Source: Eremococcus coleocola DSM 15696 (lineage in GTDB: Bacteria; Bacillota; Bacilli; Lactobacillales; Aerococcaceae). From it: DNA of 64,000 nt. The stretch is taken from assembly GCF_000428865.1 (NCBI RefSeq), contig NZ_AUAT01000013.1, positions 1 to 64,000 on the forward strand. Direction: 5' to 3'. The translations under genes were made by a program, and so were the position numbers. A model generated the notes under the pieces. The model worked only from the letters and a program-made list of their open reading frames with translations, did not search any database and was not told where the DNA came from. Positions 25,526 to 35,690 of the stretch are shown piece by piece; the first letter of the stretch is position 1; the number at the start of each line of letters is the position of its first letter.

Positions 25526-26212
25526 ATGTTAAATGAAATGATGCACCGGCCCATTGTCATGGATAAAGTCCTTGATTTTATGCGCCACAATCAAAGCTCT
25601 TTTGCAGGTGCCTTAGGAGAAATAGAAGCCTATGCTAACGAACGTGGGATTCCGGTGATTCCCCATGAATCGGCTAAGTTTATTGATTTTCTGTGTGCAA
25701 GTCTTCAACCCCAGTCTATTCTAGAAATCGGGACTGCGATTGGTTTTTCTGCTTCTTTGATGGCCCAGCACCTTGATGGGGGAGGACACTTAACTACAAT
25801 TGACCGTTATCCTAAAATGTTTGAGCGTGCGAAAGAAAATTTTGTTAAAATGAATTTACAAGATCAAATCACCCTCCTAGAGGGAGATGCCCAGGATATC
25901 TTGCCAACTTTAAGTGGCGATTATGATTTGATTTTTATGGATTCAGCTAAAGCCAAGTATGTAGACTTCTTGCCAGAGTGTTTACGGCTTTTAAAGCCTG
26001 GTGGCATTCTTTTAATCGATGATGTCTTCCAAGGTGGGACGGTCTTTGATGATGAAAGTCAAATTCCTAAACGAGTCCGTAAAATTCATCGTAAATTAAA
26101 CGAACTCTTTGAGACAGTTTTGCCTGATTCAAGCTTAAGAACATGTCTTTTGCCCCTAGGGGATGGCTTGATGATGATACGTAATGAAAGGAAATTAGAT
26201 GGGAAAATTTAA
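25526..26212 (+). CDS. SAM-dependent O-methyltransferase (class I, YrrM/caffeoyl-CoA OMT-like)
   Basis: 228 residues from the ATG six bases after GGAGG; the frame is open further upstream, but that part runs through the terminator. The SAM-binding motif LEIGTAIGFSASLMA, the TTIDRYPKMFERAKENF acidic turn, DLIFMDSAKAKY with the metal Asp, and LLIDDVFQGG mark the YrrM-type family. In Firmicutes this group includes a tRNA 5-hydroxyuridine methyltransferase (TrmR), which is a reasonable guess here. Its end overlaps the HAD gene start by 14 bases. Confidence 0.8.
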   Translation: MLNEMMHRPIVMDKVLDFMRHNQSSFAGALGEIEAYANERGIPVIPHESAKFIDFLCASLQPQSILEIGTAIGFSASLMAQHLDGGGHLTTIDRYPKMFERAKENFVKMNLQDQITLLEGDAQDILPTLSGDYDLIFMDSAKAKYVDFLPECLRLLKPGGILLIDDVFQGGTVFDDESQIPKRVRKIHRKLNELFETVLPDSSLRTCLLPLGDGLMMIRNERKLDGKI

Positions 26213-27022
26213 ATTAATTGCCCTCGATTTAGACGGTACCTTACTGGATGACCAGAAACATATTCCAGACATTAACTTACAGGCAGTGGCCACTGCTCAG
26301 TCTGAAGGGTATCAAGTGGTCTTGTGCACGGGACGCCCTTTAAACGGTGTAATTCCCTATGCTGATCAGGTTTTTGGGCAAGCACCAGCATATTTAATCA
26401 TCAATAATGGGACGAATATAATAAAATGGCCTCAAAAAGACCTCCTAGTTGATAACTACCTAAAGATTCAAGAAAAGAAAGTATTTGGTCTTTAGTAGCT
26501 CCTTTTTTGGATCAAGGCTTAGAGTTAGCGGCCATATCTTATGATGGACTCTATCTAGTTGGTAAAGAGACGCCGTCTGCTATGATGGAAGCAGAAGCGC
26601 GCATCACTTTTTCAGATTTAAGTTTCTTACCAGTTGATCATTTTATCAGTCAAGATGATTTGAATAAGTGTATTTTACTTGGAGAGTCAGCGGTCTTGGA
26701 TCAAGTTCAAGCTCAAGCAGAGCAGATAAATTTTTCTGTGGTTAACCTAATCCGGAGTCAAGCAAGTATCTTAGAATTTTGCTTACCTGGTATCAATAAG
26801 GCCCAGGGTTTGGCGAAACTTTGCCGGACTTTAGGGATACAATTAGAAGAGGTTATGGCAGTCGGCGACCAATTAAATGACTATGAGATGTTAGCGGAAG
26901 TAGGTCTGTCGGTGGCTATGGGACAATCTCATCCACAAATTCTAGCCTTAGCAGATAAGGTGGTGGCTTCGAATGAAGCCGGGGGTGTAGCCCAAGCTAT
27001 TTATGAATTATTAGATAAGTAA
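26199..27022 (+). pseudogene. Cof-type HAD phosphatase, broken by a frameshift
   Basis: The first part (26199-26495) has motif I ALDLDGTLLDD and motif II CTGRP, then ends at a TAG after KKVFGL. The second part (to 27022) continues the fold in another frame, with VMAVGDQLNDYEM (motif IV) and the C-terminal cap. Restoring the frame reads ESIWSLVAPFLDQ across the joint, as if one base had been lost in an A-rich run near 26470-26480. Together they make a normal 274-residue sugar-phosphate phosphatase of the Cof group. It could be a real mutation or a sequencing slip. GAAAGGAAATTAG gives the start, inside the methyltransferase gene. Confidence 0.85.
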
Positions 27023-27118
27023 CGGCAAAAAGTTAAGCATAATTAACATAAAATTCACACTTTCATGTTATCATTCAGATTTGAATGAGAGAATTTATAA
27101 AGATAAAGGTGGTAAACA

Positions 27119-28495
27119 ATGAAGAAGCTAGTCCTATCTCTTGTCGGCCTCGTGCTCCTATTAGTTGTAGGATACGGTGCTGGTATTGGTTATTATGCCG
27201 ATAAATTTCAGGCGAACACAAAATTTGGTTCAATAGATGTGTCAAATTTGAGCCTGGCCCAAGCCCAAGAGAAAATTAAAAAAGAAGTTAATAATCGTCA
27301 GGTCACAATTAATGAAAATGGTAAGCAATTAGGTACGATTAAATTGTCTGATTTAAAGCCTAGTTTTGATTTAGAAGATGGTCTTAAACAAGTCTTTAAT
27401 TCACAAAACCCAAATGCATGGGTGACTTATTATTTTTCAACTACAAAATTTGATAATCAAGTGACAAAAGAAGTGAAGGTTGATAAGAGTCAACTAGGAG
27501 ACGCCTTGGCAAAATTAGATATTACTAATGAAGACCGAACTCCTACTAAAGAGGCTAGCATCGAATATACAGAGGCGGATGGCTATCATGTTGTGCCGGC
27601 AGAAATGGGAAACCAGTTTGATGTGGATAGTTTATCTCAATTAATTCTCGATAATATTAAAACAGGTAAATCAAGTGTAGATGTTAAAGAGGCCTATATT
27701 AAGCCAAACGCTAACGGTAATGATAAAAAAATAGAAGAAACCATGGCAGCGATTGATAAGGCGGCATCGACCAAGATAACTCTAGAAATTGTTGGAGACA
27801 AGGTTGAAGTGCCGAAAGAAGAAATTCTAAAGGCGATTAATTTTAATGATGCAAATGAAATTGTTTATGACCAAGCGACCTTACAAGAATATGTTAAAAC
27901 TTTAAATGACAAATATGCTACCTTTGATAAAACCCGTAAGTTCAAGTCTACCTTACAAGGTGAAGTGGACGTTTTACCGGGCACTTTAGGGTGGTCAATT
28001 GATAGCGAATCGGAAGCTGCCCAATTGGCGGCTGACTTAGAAGCAGGTAAAGATGTTAGTCGTGAACCTGCTATTGTTGGAACTGGCTACGGTAGCACGG
28101 GTGACGATATCGGCTCAACTTATGTCGAAATTGATATGGCTAATCAAACCATGTTTATTTATAAAGACGGTCAAATTGTCTTGGAAACTCCAATTGTAAC
28201 GGGCCGTGTCGGTACTGATACGATACCAGGTGCTTATAGTGTTTGGGACAAGCAAAAAGATGCTGTCTTAAAGGGATATAATTCTCATACGCAAAGAGAT
28301 TACGCTCAACCAGTGGCTTATTGGATGCCATTTGATACCACCGGCCAAGGAATTCATGATGCGTCATGGCAATCTTCCTTTGGTGGTGACACTTATTTAA
28401 ATAATGGATCTTTAGGTTGTATCAATACTCCGCCAGATGTCATGGGTCAAGTATTTGAAATTGTTGAAGTGGGTACACCGGTTATTGTATTTTAG
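27119..28495 (+). CDS. L,D-transpeptidase with VanW-type peptidoglycan-binding repeats
   Basis: 458 residues. An N-terminal membrane anchor (about 4-24) is followed by two PG_binding_4 (VanW-like) domains (about 40-320) and a C-terminal YkuD catalytic domain (about 335-458). The catalytic block reads IHDASWQSSFGG, then NNGSLGCIN, with the nucleophile Cys. Family members usually have SHGC; here the residue is Leu instead of His. It would form 3-3 cross-links in the wall, a beta-lactam-tolerant route. AAAGGTGGTAAACA precedes the start. It is followed by a terminator and then by walR. Confidence 0.85.
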   Translation: MKKLVLSLVGLVLLLVVGYGAGIGYYADKFQANTKFGSIDVSNLSLAQAQEKIKKEVNNRQVTINENGKQLGTIKLSDLKPSFDLEDGLKQVFNSQNPNAWVTYYFSTTKFDNQVTKEVKVDKSQLGDALAKLDITNEDRTPTKEASIEYTEADGYHVVPAEMGNQFDVDSLSQLILDNIKTGKSSVDVKEAYIKPNANGNDKKIEETMAAIDKAASTKITLEIVGDKVEVPKEEILKAINFNDANEIVYDQATLQEYVKTLNDKYATFDKTRKFKSTLQGEVDVLPGTLGWSIDSESEAAQLAADLEAGKDVSREPAIVGTGYGSTGDDIGSTYVEIDMANQTMFIYKDGQIVLETPIVTGRVGTDTIPGAYSVWDKQKDAVLKGYNSHTQRDYAQPVAYWMPFDTTGQGIHDASWQSSFGGDTYLNNGSLGCINTPPDVMGQVFEIVEVGTPVIVF

Positions 28496-28503
28496 TTAAT
28501 TGA

Positions 28504-28556
28504 GAGCGGGACAGAAGTTAGGAAATCGGAGATTTTCACGCTTCTGTTCCGCTCCC
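28504..28556 (+). terminator. Terminator hairpin with an inner conserved stem
   Basis: gagcgggacagaag (28504-28517) pairs with cttctgttccgctc (28541-28554), enclosing an inner aaatc..gattt stem. The same inner stem recurs at 57031-57045 and in copies A and B of the intergenic repeat. Confidence 0.75.
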
Positions 28557-28673
28557 TTCTTATAAAACTAGAAGTTGAAATTTAAGCAAATAATGCTTGT
28601 TGACCGCTTTTATGATAGAATAGACAAGAAGCCGAGTATATAAAAAGATAAACTCTAGTAAGGAGTGAACGAA

Positions 28674-29378
28674 ATGCATAAGATTTTAGTGGTAGATGAT
28701 GAAAAACCAATTTCTGATATTATTACTTATACGTTAAAAAATGAAGGCTACGATATAGTCACTGCTTTTGATGGTGAAGAAGCACTCGAACAATTTGAAA
28801 AAGAAAATCCTGATTTAGTCTTATTAGACCTTATGCTACCTAAGAAAACAGGGCTTGAAGTCTGTCGGGAAATCCGTAAAGATTCAGCGGTACCAATTAT
28901 TATGTTAACCGCAAAGGATTCTGAGATTGATAAGGTTGTTGGGCTAGAACTGGGTGCGGATGATTATGTGACTAAACCATTTTCTAACCGAGAATTAGCA
29001 GCCCGGGTCAAAGCCTCTTTACGGCGCAATGCGCTCGTAACTTCAGATACTTCTGAAACAGAGTCTTCCGATATTGTGATTGGCGATTTGGTAGTGCATC
29101 AAGAAGCCTATATTGCTTCCAAACGAGGTCAAGAAATTGAATTGACCCACCGTGAGTTTGAATTACTTCATTATTTAGCTAAACATATTGGGCAAGTCAT
29201 GACACGAGAACATTTACTCGAAACAGTTTGGGGTTATGACTATTTTGGGGATGTTCGAACAGTGGATGTGACAATTCGACGGTTACGGGAAAAAATTGAA
29301 GATCAACCGAGTCATCCATCCTATATTGTCACCCGTCGCGGCGTCGGTTATTTTTTAAAGAACCCTGATCAGGAGTAA
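28674..29378 (+). CDS. walR: Essential response regulator WalR (YycF)
   Basis: 234 residues, OmpR/PhoB type. Receiver domain (about 1-118) with the acidic pair DDE at 8-10, phospho-acceptor Asp52 in [11 protein letters not shown], and Lys in VTKPF. C-terminal winged helix (about 130-234) ending RRGVGYFL. WalR controls wall hydrolases and is usually essential in Firmicutes. I choose ATG at 28674, eight bases after AAGGAG; a GTG nine bases upstream falls in the ribosome site. A TGATAGAAT extended -10 lies at about 28612-28620. It is 2 bp ahead of walK. Confidence 0.97.
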   Translation: MHKILVVDDEKPISDIITYTLKNEGYDIVTAFDGEEALEQFEKENPDLVLLDLMLPKKTGLEVCREIRKDSAVPIIMLTAKDSEIDKVVGLELGADDYVTKPFSNRELAARVKASLRRNALVTSDTSETESSDIVIGDLVVHQEAYIASKRGQEIELTHREFELLHYLAKHIGQVMTREHLLETVWGYDYFGDVRTVDVTIRRLREKIEDQPSHPSYIVTRRGVGYFLKNPDQE

Positions 29379-29380
29379 GC

Positions 29381-31237
29381 ATGAAACGACGTACATTTCA
29401 CATTTTTCAATCAATATACTTTAAAATCCCCTTGCTATTCTTATTTATTTTGATGGTTTCTTTTCAATTTATCGGTGTCTTCTTTATTGATAAATTAGAA
29501 AACCAATCGGTGAATTCTTTTAAGTCACAGATAAATACGCAAGGGGATTTTTTGGCGAGTAATTTAATTCCTATTTTGACTGATGAAAACCTATCGGAGG
29601 ATGACCTAACCCTCCGCCTCGATCAAACCATTGATACTTTCTCATCCTCTAATCCTACTAAGATTTGGGTTTTAAATCCGAACCAAACAATTCTGGCCAC
29701 AGATCAAGATATCGAACGAACCCAAGTCGGGGCCCAATATAATAATGCAGCGGTTCAGGAAGTGCTTCTGTCCCGGTCTAGTTTTGCTGGGGAAATTGAT
29801 TCAAATACCCGCCAACCTATTTATCAATTGGTTAAGCCAATTATTAGCAATGATTCCCAAGTTCTGGGCGCCATTGTGATTGAAGCAAGTATGGAACATA
29901 TTGTGACCCAGACCCGGGATATTATTCAATTATTTTTACAATCAGTTCTTTTAGCCATTGTGATTGCGATGACGATTGCTTTCTTCCTATCGCAAGGCTT
30001 AACCCGACCCATCGAAAATATTCGCCAACAAGCGATTCGCATTGCGGAAGGGGTTTATGACTATCCTGCTCATGTCTTTGGCAAAGATGAATTGGGCGAG
30101 TTGGCTCTGACAATCAATGAACTGGCGGATAAGGTAAAAGATGCCCAAGAATCGACTGAATCTGAAAAACAACGTTTGGATGGGGTTCTACGGCATATGC
30201 GGGACGGGGTTATTTCGACCGACCGGCGGGGGCGCGTTGCTTTAGTTAACGATCGTGCTTTGTATCTATTGAATATTTACCAAGAGCAAGCTATAGGCAA
30301 ATCAATCGTAGAACTATTAGACTTAGCAGATGATTATTCTGTGCATGATTTAATGTTTGAAGATCATGAAGTCAAAATTGAAAAGACCATCAAAGATATT
30401 CAGACAATTATAAAGGCCGAATTTTCTGTGATCCGCCGTGACACTGGTTTTGTTACCGGCTTAGTTTGTGTGCTAACGGACGTAACTGAACAAGAGAAAA
30501 CCAACCAAGAGCGGCGTGATTTCGTATCAAATGTATCGCATGAGTTGCGGACGCCCCTGACTTCCGTTAAAAGCTATAGTGAAGCCTTACTGGATGGGGC
30601 TTTGCAAGATACCTCATTGGCCCAACCCTTCTTAGAAGTAATTCAATTGGAAAGTAACCGGATGATTCGGATGGTATCTAACTTACTAGACTTATCTAAA
30701 ATTGATGGGGGCCAAATTATTTTACAAAAAGATTTAGTGGACTTTAAGCGCGTGGTTGATCATATTGTTGATCGAATGGAGTTTACGCTTGAATCGGGTC
30801 AGAGGGATAAAAATTATAAAATCGTTCGACATTATACACCCCGGGATATCTATGTTGATATTGACCAAGACCGAATGACTCAAGTGATTGATAATTTAAT
30901 TAACAATGCGATTAAGTATTCCCCCGATGGGGGCAAAATTACCATTGGGCTCGAAGATAATCGTGATAGTGTCATCTTTTCTGTGTCTGACCAAGGGTTG
31001 GGGATATCCCAAGTCGATGCTGAGCATTTATTTGAACGTTTTTATCGGGTGGATAAGGCGCGCTCACGAGAGCAAGGTGGTTCAGGCTTAGGCTTAGCCA
31101 TCTCTAAAGAAGTTGTGGAGCTCCATGGTGGACGAATCTGGGTTGAATCGATTGAAGATGAAGGCTCTACCTTTAGCTTCGAGTTGCCGTTTACCAGTAT
31201 GGATGAACTTGAAGGGGAATGGGAGGAGTTTGAATGA
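29381..31237 (+). CDS. walK: Sensor histidine kinase WalK (YycG)
   Basis: 618 residues. Two membrane helices (about 15-36 and 183-205) flank an extracellular Cache-like domain. Then come a HAMP domain (RPIENIRQQAIRIAEG), a PAS domain (about 265-370), HisKA with SHELRTPLTS carrying the phospho-His at 387, and a HATPase domain with NAIKYSPDGG, DQGLGI and GGSGLGLAI. It phosphorylates WalR in response to wall or division signals. The stop overlaps the walH start by 4 bases. Confidence 0.97.
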   Translation: MKRRTFHIFQSIYFKIPLLFLFILMVSFQFIGVFFIDKLENQSVNSFKSQINTQGDFLASNLIPILTDENLSEDDLTLRLDQTIDTFSSSNPTKIWVLNPNQTILATDQDIERTQVGAQYNNAAVQEVLLSRSSFAGEIDSNTRQPIYQLVKPIISNDSQVLGAIVIEASMEHIVTQTRDIIQLFLQSVLLAIVIAMTIAFFLSQGLTRPIENIRQQAIRIAEGVYDYPAHVFGKDELGELALTINELADKVKDAQESTESEKQRLDGVLRHMRDGVISTDRRGRVALVNDRALYLLNIYQEQAIGKSIVELLDLADDYSVHDLMFEDHEVKIEKTIKDIQTIIKAEFSVIRRDTGFVTGLVCVLTDVTEQEKTNQERRDFVSNVSHELRTPLTSVKSYSEALLDGALQDTSLAQPFLEVIQLESNRMIRMVSNLLDLSKIDGGQIILQKDLVDFKRVVDHIVDRMEFTLESGQRDKNYKIVRHYTPRDIYVDIDQDRMTQVIDNLINNAIKYSPDGGKITIGLEDNRDSVIFSVSDQGLGISQVDAEHLFERFYRVDKARSREQGGSGLGLAISKEVVELHGGRIWVESIEDEGSTFSFELPFTSMDELEGEWEEFE

Positions 31238-32631
31238 AAGAAAGAAATATAATCACCCTTTTTTTAGCCTTTTTTGTTCTGGTCTCTTTATTATTTTCTT
31301 ACTATTTACTTTATGATGTGACTGGCTTTTCTACTTTAATTGGACGAGATCAATCAAAAAATACAGTTGATGCTAATATTGCTACACATTCGAATGAAGA
31401 ATATTATCAGGCGACCCAGTTAAAGCTGACCGATATTTTGACTTTCAAAAATGTAATTGTGCGACTGGATGATCAAGCCTACAAGGTAAACCAAGACGAC
31501 AAGTTAAAAACCTTACTTGGTTATTTAAATAATCAAGCGATAGAAGTCCAAGATAAGGAAGAAAGTTTAAGTCCAGAAGAGTTTAACCAATTATTTAATG
31601 GGAATTATTTAGAGTTACAATTTTCTGCCAACCTACCTCTCTCTGTTTATGATCAGTGGATTAAGAATTGGGATAAGCATGAGGATTTCCCCATAAACAA
31701 GGTTTTAATTCCTTTAGATGAAAATGAAGAGCAAATTGTTTATCTGATTGATGGAGATAAAAAAAGCTATGTCCAAGCAGAATTAAATTCAGAATTATCG
31801 GCGGATGAATTGGCTAGTTTATTTAGAGATGAAAAGCAAGATTTTACTCCTGTCCACCGTTTTTTAGGGGCGCAAGGCTTTCATTATTTACCGGTCGATG
31901 GGCCTAAAGTAGATTCTCAAGAATATACTCTTGAATTATTGCCAGAATCTCTTTATGTCAGCAAAATGTTTAGCGATGGCTCTGATTATTCTGTGCCAGA
32001 CTCTAACAGTAATATGAGTATTTATAAAAATTATCAATATACATTAGAAATTAACCGTCAACAACAAAAACTTGATTATGTGATTAACCGAATATCACAA
32101 GGGGAGCGGGTATCTAAAAAAGATCAAGTACTTAATTCCTTTGCGCCCATTTCACGCTATGAATTTTGGAACCATGATTTTAGGATTGAAGATTTTAATA
32201 ATAGTATTGCCACCTATCGGCGTTATTTGAATGGGATGGCAATCTATAGTCCCTTAACTTCGGTAGACTATGGTGCGGCTTTTGTTCATTTAAGAAATGA
32301 TGCCTCAGGTGAAATATATCGCTATCAAAGTTCTTTAGTAAATTTCTATGCCCATGTCATCGACCAATCCCAAAGCCAGCAATTAGAAACGGGGCAGGAA
32401 ATCTATGATACGCTCTTGGATTATGGTTATGATATGGATCAGTTTTCAAAAATTGAAATTGCTTATGAGTGGCAAAGTGATATGGAAGATTTCAAAAAAG
32501 TAAAATTAATACCTAAGTGGTTCTTGACTTTGGACCATAAGACCTATAGTTTAGATGCCATTAAGAGTGAAGAGTTTGCCACGACTTGGCAAGACCGCAT
32601 GACTAATATGCAAGATGAGGAGGAAGAATAG
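31234..32631 (+). CDS. walH: WalK regulatory membrane protein WalH (YycH)
   Basis: 465 residues. One N-terminal membrane helix (about 8-28) is followed by a large extracytoplasmic part. Sequence is poorly conserved in this family, but the position after walK, the ATGA overlap, the topology and the length fit YycH. With WalI it forms a complex that modulates WalK through the membrane segments. The identification rests mostly on context. Confidence 0.85.
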   Translation: MKERNIITLFLAFFVLVSLLFSYYLLYDVTGFSTLIGRDQSKNTVDANIATHSNEEYYQATQLKLTDILTFKNVIVRLDDQAYKVNQDDKLKTLLGYLNNQAIEVQDKEESLSPEEFNQLFNGNYLELQFSANLPLSVYDQWIKNWDKHEDFPINKVLIPLDENEEQIVYLIDGDKKSYVQAELNSELSADELASLFRDEKQDFTPVHRFLGAQGFHYLPVDGPKVDSQEYTLELLPESLYVSKMFSDGSDYSVPDSNSNMSIYKNYQYTLEINRQQQKLDYVINRISQGERVSKKDQVLNSFAPISRYEFWNHDFRIEDFNNSIATYRRYLNGMAIYSPLTSVDYGAAFVHLRNDASGEIYRYQSSLVNFYAHVIDQSQSQQLETGQEIYDTLLDYGYDMDQFSKIEIAYEWQSDMEDFKKVKLIPKWFLTLDHKTYSLDAIKSEEFATTWQDRMTNMQDEEEE

Positions 32632-32633
32632 GC

Positions 32634-33482
32634 ATGGATTTTAAACGAATCAATGTACTCTTACTTGTCTTTTTCATCGTGTTTGATTTTTACTTACTCC
32701 ACATGTTATTTACTCGGGTGGAGGCTGATACAGATCAATCCACCCAACAGGTAGAAAGAGCTGTCGAAGATGAGTTAGAAGCTAGAAATATTGGTTTTGA
32801 AACTTTAGGTGAAGAAGCTATTCAACTTCCGCTGCTAAAAACGCAAAATTCTAATCATTTAGCTGAAAATATCGGACAATTACAAAATCAAACGGCCACC
32901 ATGGATAGTAATCGGCAGTTAACGTCGAGTTTTGACCAACCATTAGACTTAGGTTTGGGAATTAATCAAGAAACAGCTGGTTTATCTGATGAACAGTTTA
33001 AATTACTCTTGGATAATTTCCTAAGACGGCCTGAATTAGTGATTAATGGTGATCTTTATAAATCATATTGGTACATACCTTCTGAGCGTTTAATAATATT
33101 AAGGATGATGGATGAGGAAGGTCATGTAATAATTGATGGCACAGCTGATTTACGTTTATTGCTAGATGAAAACTATCAACTTATTTCCTATACGCAAACC
33201 TACCAAGCTGGTTTGAAGCAACTTGATACCCAGGTTCAGGCTCTTTCAGAAAAAGCAGCCATGGAAATTCTGGAAAGTCGGATTGAAACAGCAATTCCTG
33301 ATAATTCTCAAATTATTACGGCTCGTTTAGCCTATTATCGCTATACTGCCCTTAAGGATTATAATATTTATTCGCCTAGTTGGGAATTTATTTATAGTCG
33401 GTCAGACGGAACCTTACGGACAATTATGGTTGACGCCACACGGGGTCAGGTAGTGAATCGGAATCAAGTTATGATCAATTAG
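32634..33482 (+). CDS. walI: WalK regulatory membrane protein WalI (YycI)
   Basis: 282 residues with one N-terminal membrane helix (about 6-25) and an extracytoplasmic YycI domain. The RLILRMMDEEGHVIIDGTADLRLLL-like region and the ending SRSDGTLRTIMVDATRGQVV (PepSY-like turn) fit YycI. It starts 2 bp after walH with GAGGAGGAAGAATAGGC upstream. It works as a partner of WalH on WalK. In B. subtilis walJ follows directly; here an unrelated gene intervenes. Confidence 0.88.
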   Translation: MDFKRINVLLLVFFIVFDFYLLHMLFTRVEADTDQSTQQVERAVEDELEARNIGFETLGEEAIQLPLLKTQNSNHLAENIGQLQNQTATMDSNRQLTSSFDQPLDLGLGINQETAGLSDEQFKLLLDNFLRRPELVINGDLYKSYWYIPSERLIILRMMDEEGHVIIDGTADLRLLLDENYQLISYTQTYQAGLKQLDTQVQALSEKAAMEILESRIETAIPDNSQIITARLAYYRYTALKDYNIYSPSWEFIYSRSDGTLRTIMVDATRGQVVNRNQVMIN

Positions 33483-33690
33483 TTATATACATTTATTTAA
33501 AAATATAACAAACTCCTAGAATAGCCCAGTTTTTGCTTTAACATGTAGTTCAAGCATCATACAAACCGATATAGGTTGGCTGCTTTAGGAGTTTTTCTAA
33601 TTCATAAATAAAATATTTATTAAATCTGACTCAAAATTAGTTAGGAAAATTTTATTTCATGGTAAAATAAGCTTAAGTAAGTGGAAGGGA
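33483..33690. other. walI to DUF2207 gap with a long stem
   Basis: aactccta (near 33509) pairs with taggagtt (near 33588) around a roughly 70-base loop that contains a gcc/ggc pairing, followed by tttttcta. It may be a terminator with an elaborate loop, and it would separate walRKHI from the next gene. A second promoter, rich in AT, would then be needed around 33650. No ORF of note. Confidence 0.4.
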
Positions 33691-35613
33691 ATGTGGAAAA
33701 GTATGACTAATAAAATAAAAAAGATTTTTAGATTGTTGCTTGCTCTCAGCTTAACTTTTCTGGTCTTGGTATTCGCACCAAGAGTTCAAGCCCAAGATGT
33801 GGATTTTGATATCACTGCGCTAGATATTGTTGCTGATGTTGAAGCTTCCGGCGATGTACACTACCAAGAAATTTATACTTATGATGTGAATTATTTTAAT
33901 GGTATGCGTGTGAACAAGGACTACGGTGGACATACCTTAACCAATTATAAAGTGGGTATTCTCAATTCAGAAACAGGTCAGGTTGACTATCTAAAGGAGT
34001 CTAATAATCAAACGGATAATACCTTCTCTTATGTAGATAACGGGCGAGAAGGGACTTTCACTGTTTATCGTCGTACTGAAGATCAAAAGGTTAAATTGGT
34101 TTTAGAATATACCTTAGACGGAGTAATTACCAACTACAATGACACAGCAGAATTTAATCAAAAAATTGTTGGTTCAGCTATTGATGAAAGGTTAGATGTC
34201 ACAGCACGAATTAATTTACCGGGTAAAGTAGCGAATAAAGAAGACTTTCGGGCTTGGGGCCATGGCCCAAGTAATGGTCAAGTCTACCCTAAAACAGAGA
34301 ATAACCAATCGTATATTGAGGTAGAAGTACCGAGTAATCCCTCAAATCAATTTGTCGAAGTTCACGCAATCTTCCCAACATCTTTAACGCCGAATAATAC
34401 CAATGTTGTGGCAGAAAATAAGAAAGAGAACATTATTGAAACGGAGAATGCTCAGGTGGAAGCAGACCGGAAGGCCCACCAGAAAAACCAACTTATTCTT
34501 TTAAGTATTGCAGCTGTTTTTGCTTTACTAGGCTTACCAATGACAGTCTTTTTATACTTCTTTTATTTCAGAGCACGTAAGAAAGCCAATCCTCAACCCG
34601 TGCATGTGCCAGACCATGTCTACTCTCTACCAGATGATGTGAGTCCAGCTGTTATGGCAGCGGCGGTCCTAAGACCTGAGCCGAATAGTGATGATTTTTC
34701 TGCGACGATACTAGATCTAGCTCGTAAAAAATATATTCATTTAAATGAAATTAAGAAAGAAAAACGGGGCTTTTTAAATTTCGGTACAGATGAGACCTTA
34801 GAGATTTCCCTGAATCCACAAGCGCCGAGTCGGGACCTTTTACAAAAACACGAACAATATGTTTTAGATTATTTAACACCTGAAGAAGGTCAAAGCCAAA
34901 CTTTGGAAGATATTTCAGAACGGATTTCTCACCATAAGTCTTACCGTAAACAACAAAATTCCTATTGGACTCGGTTTAAAAATAATGCAGCAGTCAAAGG
35001 GGAACGTCTCTTCGGTCCCAAACCTAAAATCATTAATGCTTTATTCGCTCTATGTGTCCTAGGGATTGTGATGACTGTAATTGCAACTATCTTAAGTCTC
35101 GTGTCTTTCTGGCCTCAAATGGGTTGGCAAGTATGGGTAGCGATTATGATTTGGAATCTAGCAAATATTCTAGCCCTTATTGTGCTCATGGTCTTAGTGT
35201 GGAAGAAACCACCTATGACGACCCAACAAGATAAAATGACGAAAGAATGGCAAGGTTTTGCTAATATGTTAGAAGATGTCGGGCAAATGGATATGCGCCA
35301 AGTTGCATCTCTACCATTGTGGGACGAATATTTGGTCTACGCAGTTTCCTTGGGGGTGGCGGATAAAGTGATAGATGCCATGAATAAAACCTATGGAGCA
35401 GAAGAGCTTGAAAACCTATCTATGCCGGGTACCTTCTATTCCAATCCCTTTTATATTAATCAAATGCTACGTAACTCTGTCTCTGAAAACATTGTATCCG
35501 CAGCACCTAAACCTTCTTCCTATTCTGGATCCAATTCAGGCGGTTTCGGGGGCGGTTTCTCAGGCGGATCTTCAGGTGGGTTTGGGGGCGGCTCAGGAGC
35601 AGGTGGCTTCTAA
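33691..35613 (+). CDS. DUF2207 membrane protein with Gly/Ser-rich tail
   Basis: 640 residues. A signal-type helix (about 12-32, ending VQAQ) leads to an extracytoplasmic DUF2207 domain that starts VDFDITALDIVADVEASGDVHYQEIYTYD. A membrane helix follows at about 268-292, then a cytoplasmic region and two further helices (about 450-500). The tail is GGFGGGFSGGSSGGFGGGSG-like, which is typical of this family. The function of the family is unknown. The start is uncertain: ATG at 33691 sits almost on the GGAAGGG, and ATG at 33703 is an alternative. It lies between walI and walJ, an insertion relative to the usual order. Confidence 0.85.
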   Translation: MWKSMTNKIKKIFRLLLALSLTFLVLVFAPRVQAQDVDFDITALDIVADVEASGDVHYQEIYTYDVNYFNGMRVNKDYGGHTLTNYKVGILNSETGQVDYLKESNNQTDNTFSYVDNGREGTFTVYRRTEDQKVKLVLEYTLDGVITNYNDTAEFNQKIVGSAIDERLDVTARINLPGKVANKEDFRAWGHGPSNGQVYPKTENNQSYIEVEVPSNPSNQFVEVHAIFPTSLTPNNTNVVAENKKENIIETENAQVEADRKAHQKNQLILLSIAAVFALLGLPMTVFLYFFYFRARKKANPQPVHVPDHVYSLPDDVSPAVMAAAVLRPEPNSDDFSATILDLARKKYIHLNEIKKEKRGFLNFGTDETLEISLNPQAPSRDLLQKHEQYVLDYLTPEEGQSQTLEDISERISHHKSYRKQQNSYWTRFKNNAAVKGERLFGPKPKIINALFALCVLGIVMTVIATILSLVSFWPQMGWQVWVAIMIWNLANILALIVLMVLVWKKPPMTTQQDKMTKEWQGFANMLEDVGQMDMRQVASLPLWDEYLVYAVSLGVADKVIDAMNKTYGAEELENLSMPGTFYSNPFYINQMLRNSVSENIVSAAPKPSSYSGSNSGGFGGGFSGGSSGGFGGGSGAGGF

Positions 35614-35690
35614 GACTTGCAGACTAAGTCTTAGCATGATAAGCTAACTTAATCCTGTATCCTTAATTAAGCAACTTAGAAAGTGATTAG

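Noticed and set aside
26460-26500. Programmed -1 frameshift in the HAD gene
   Set aside because: The A-rich tract does not give an X-XXY-YYZ heptamer in the correct frame, and no stimulatory stem is evident; a plain indel is simpler.
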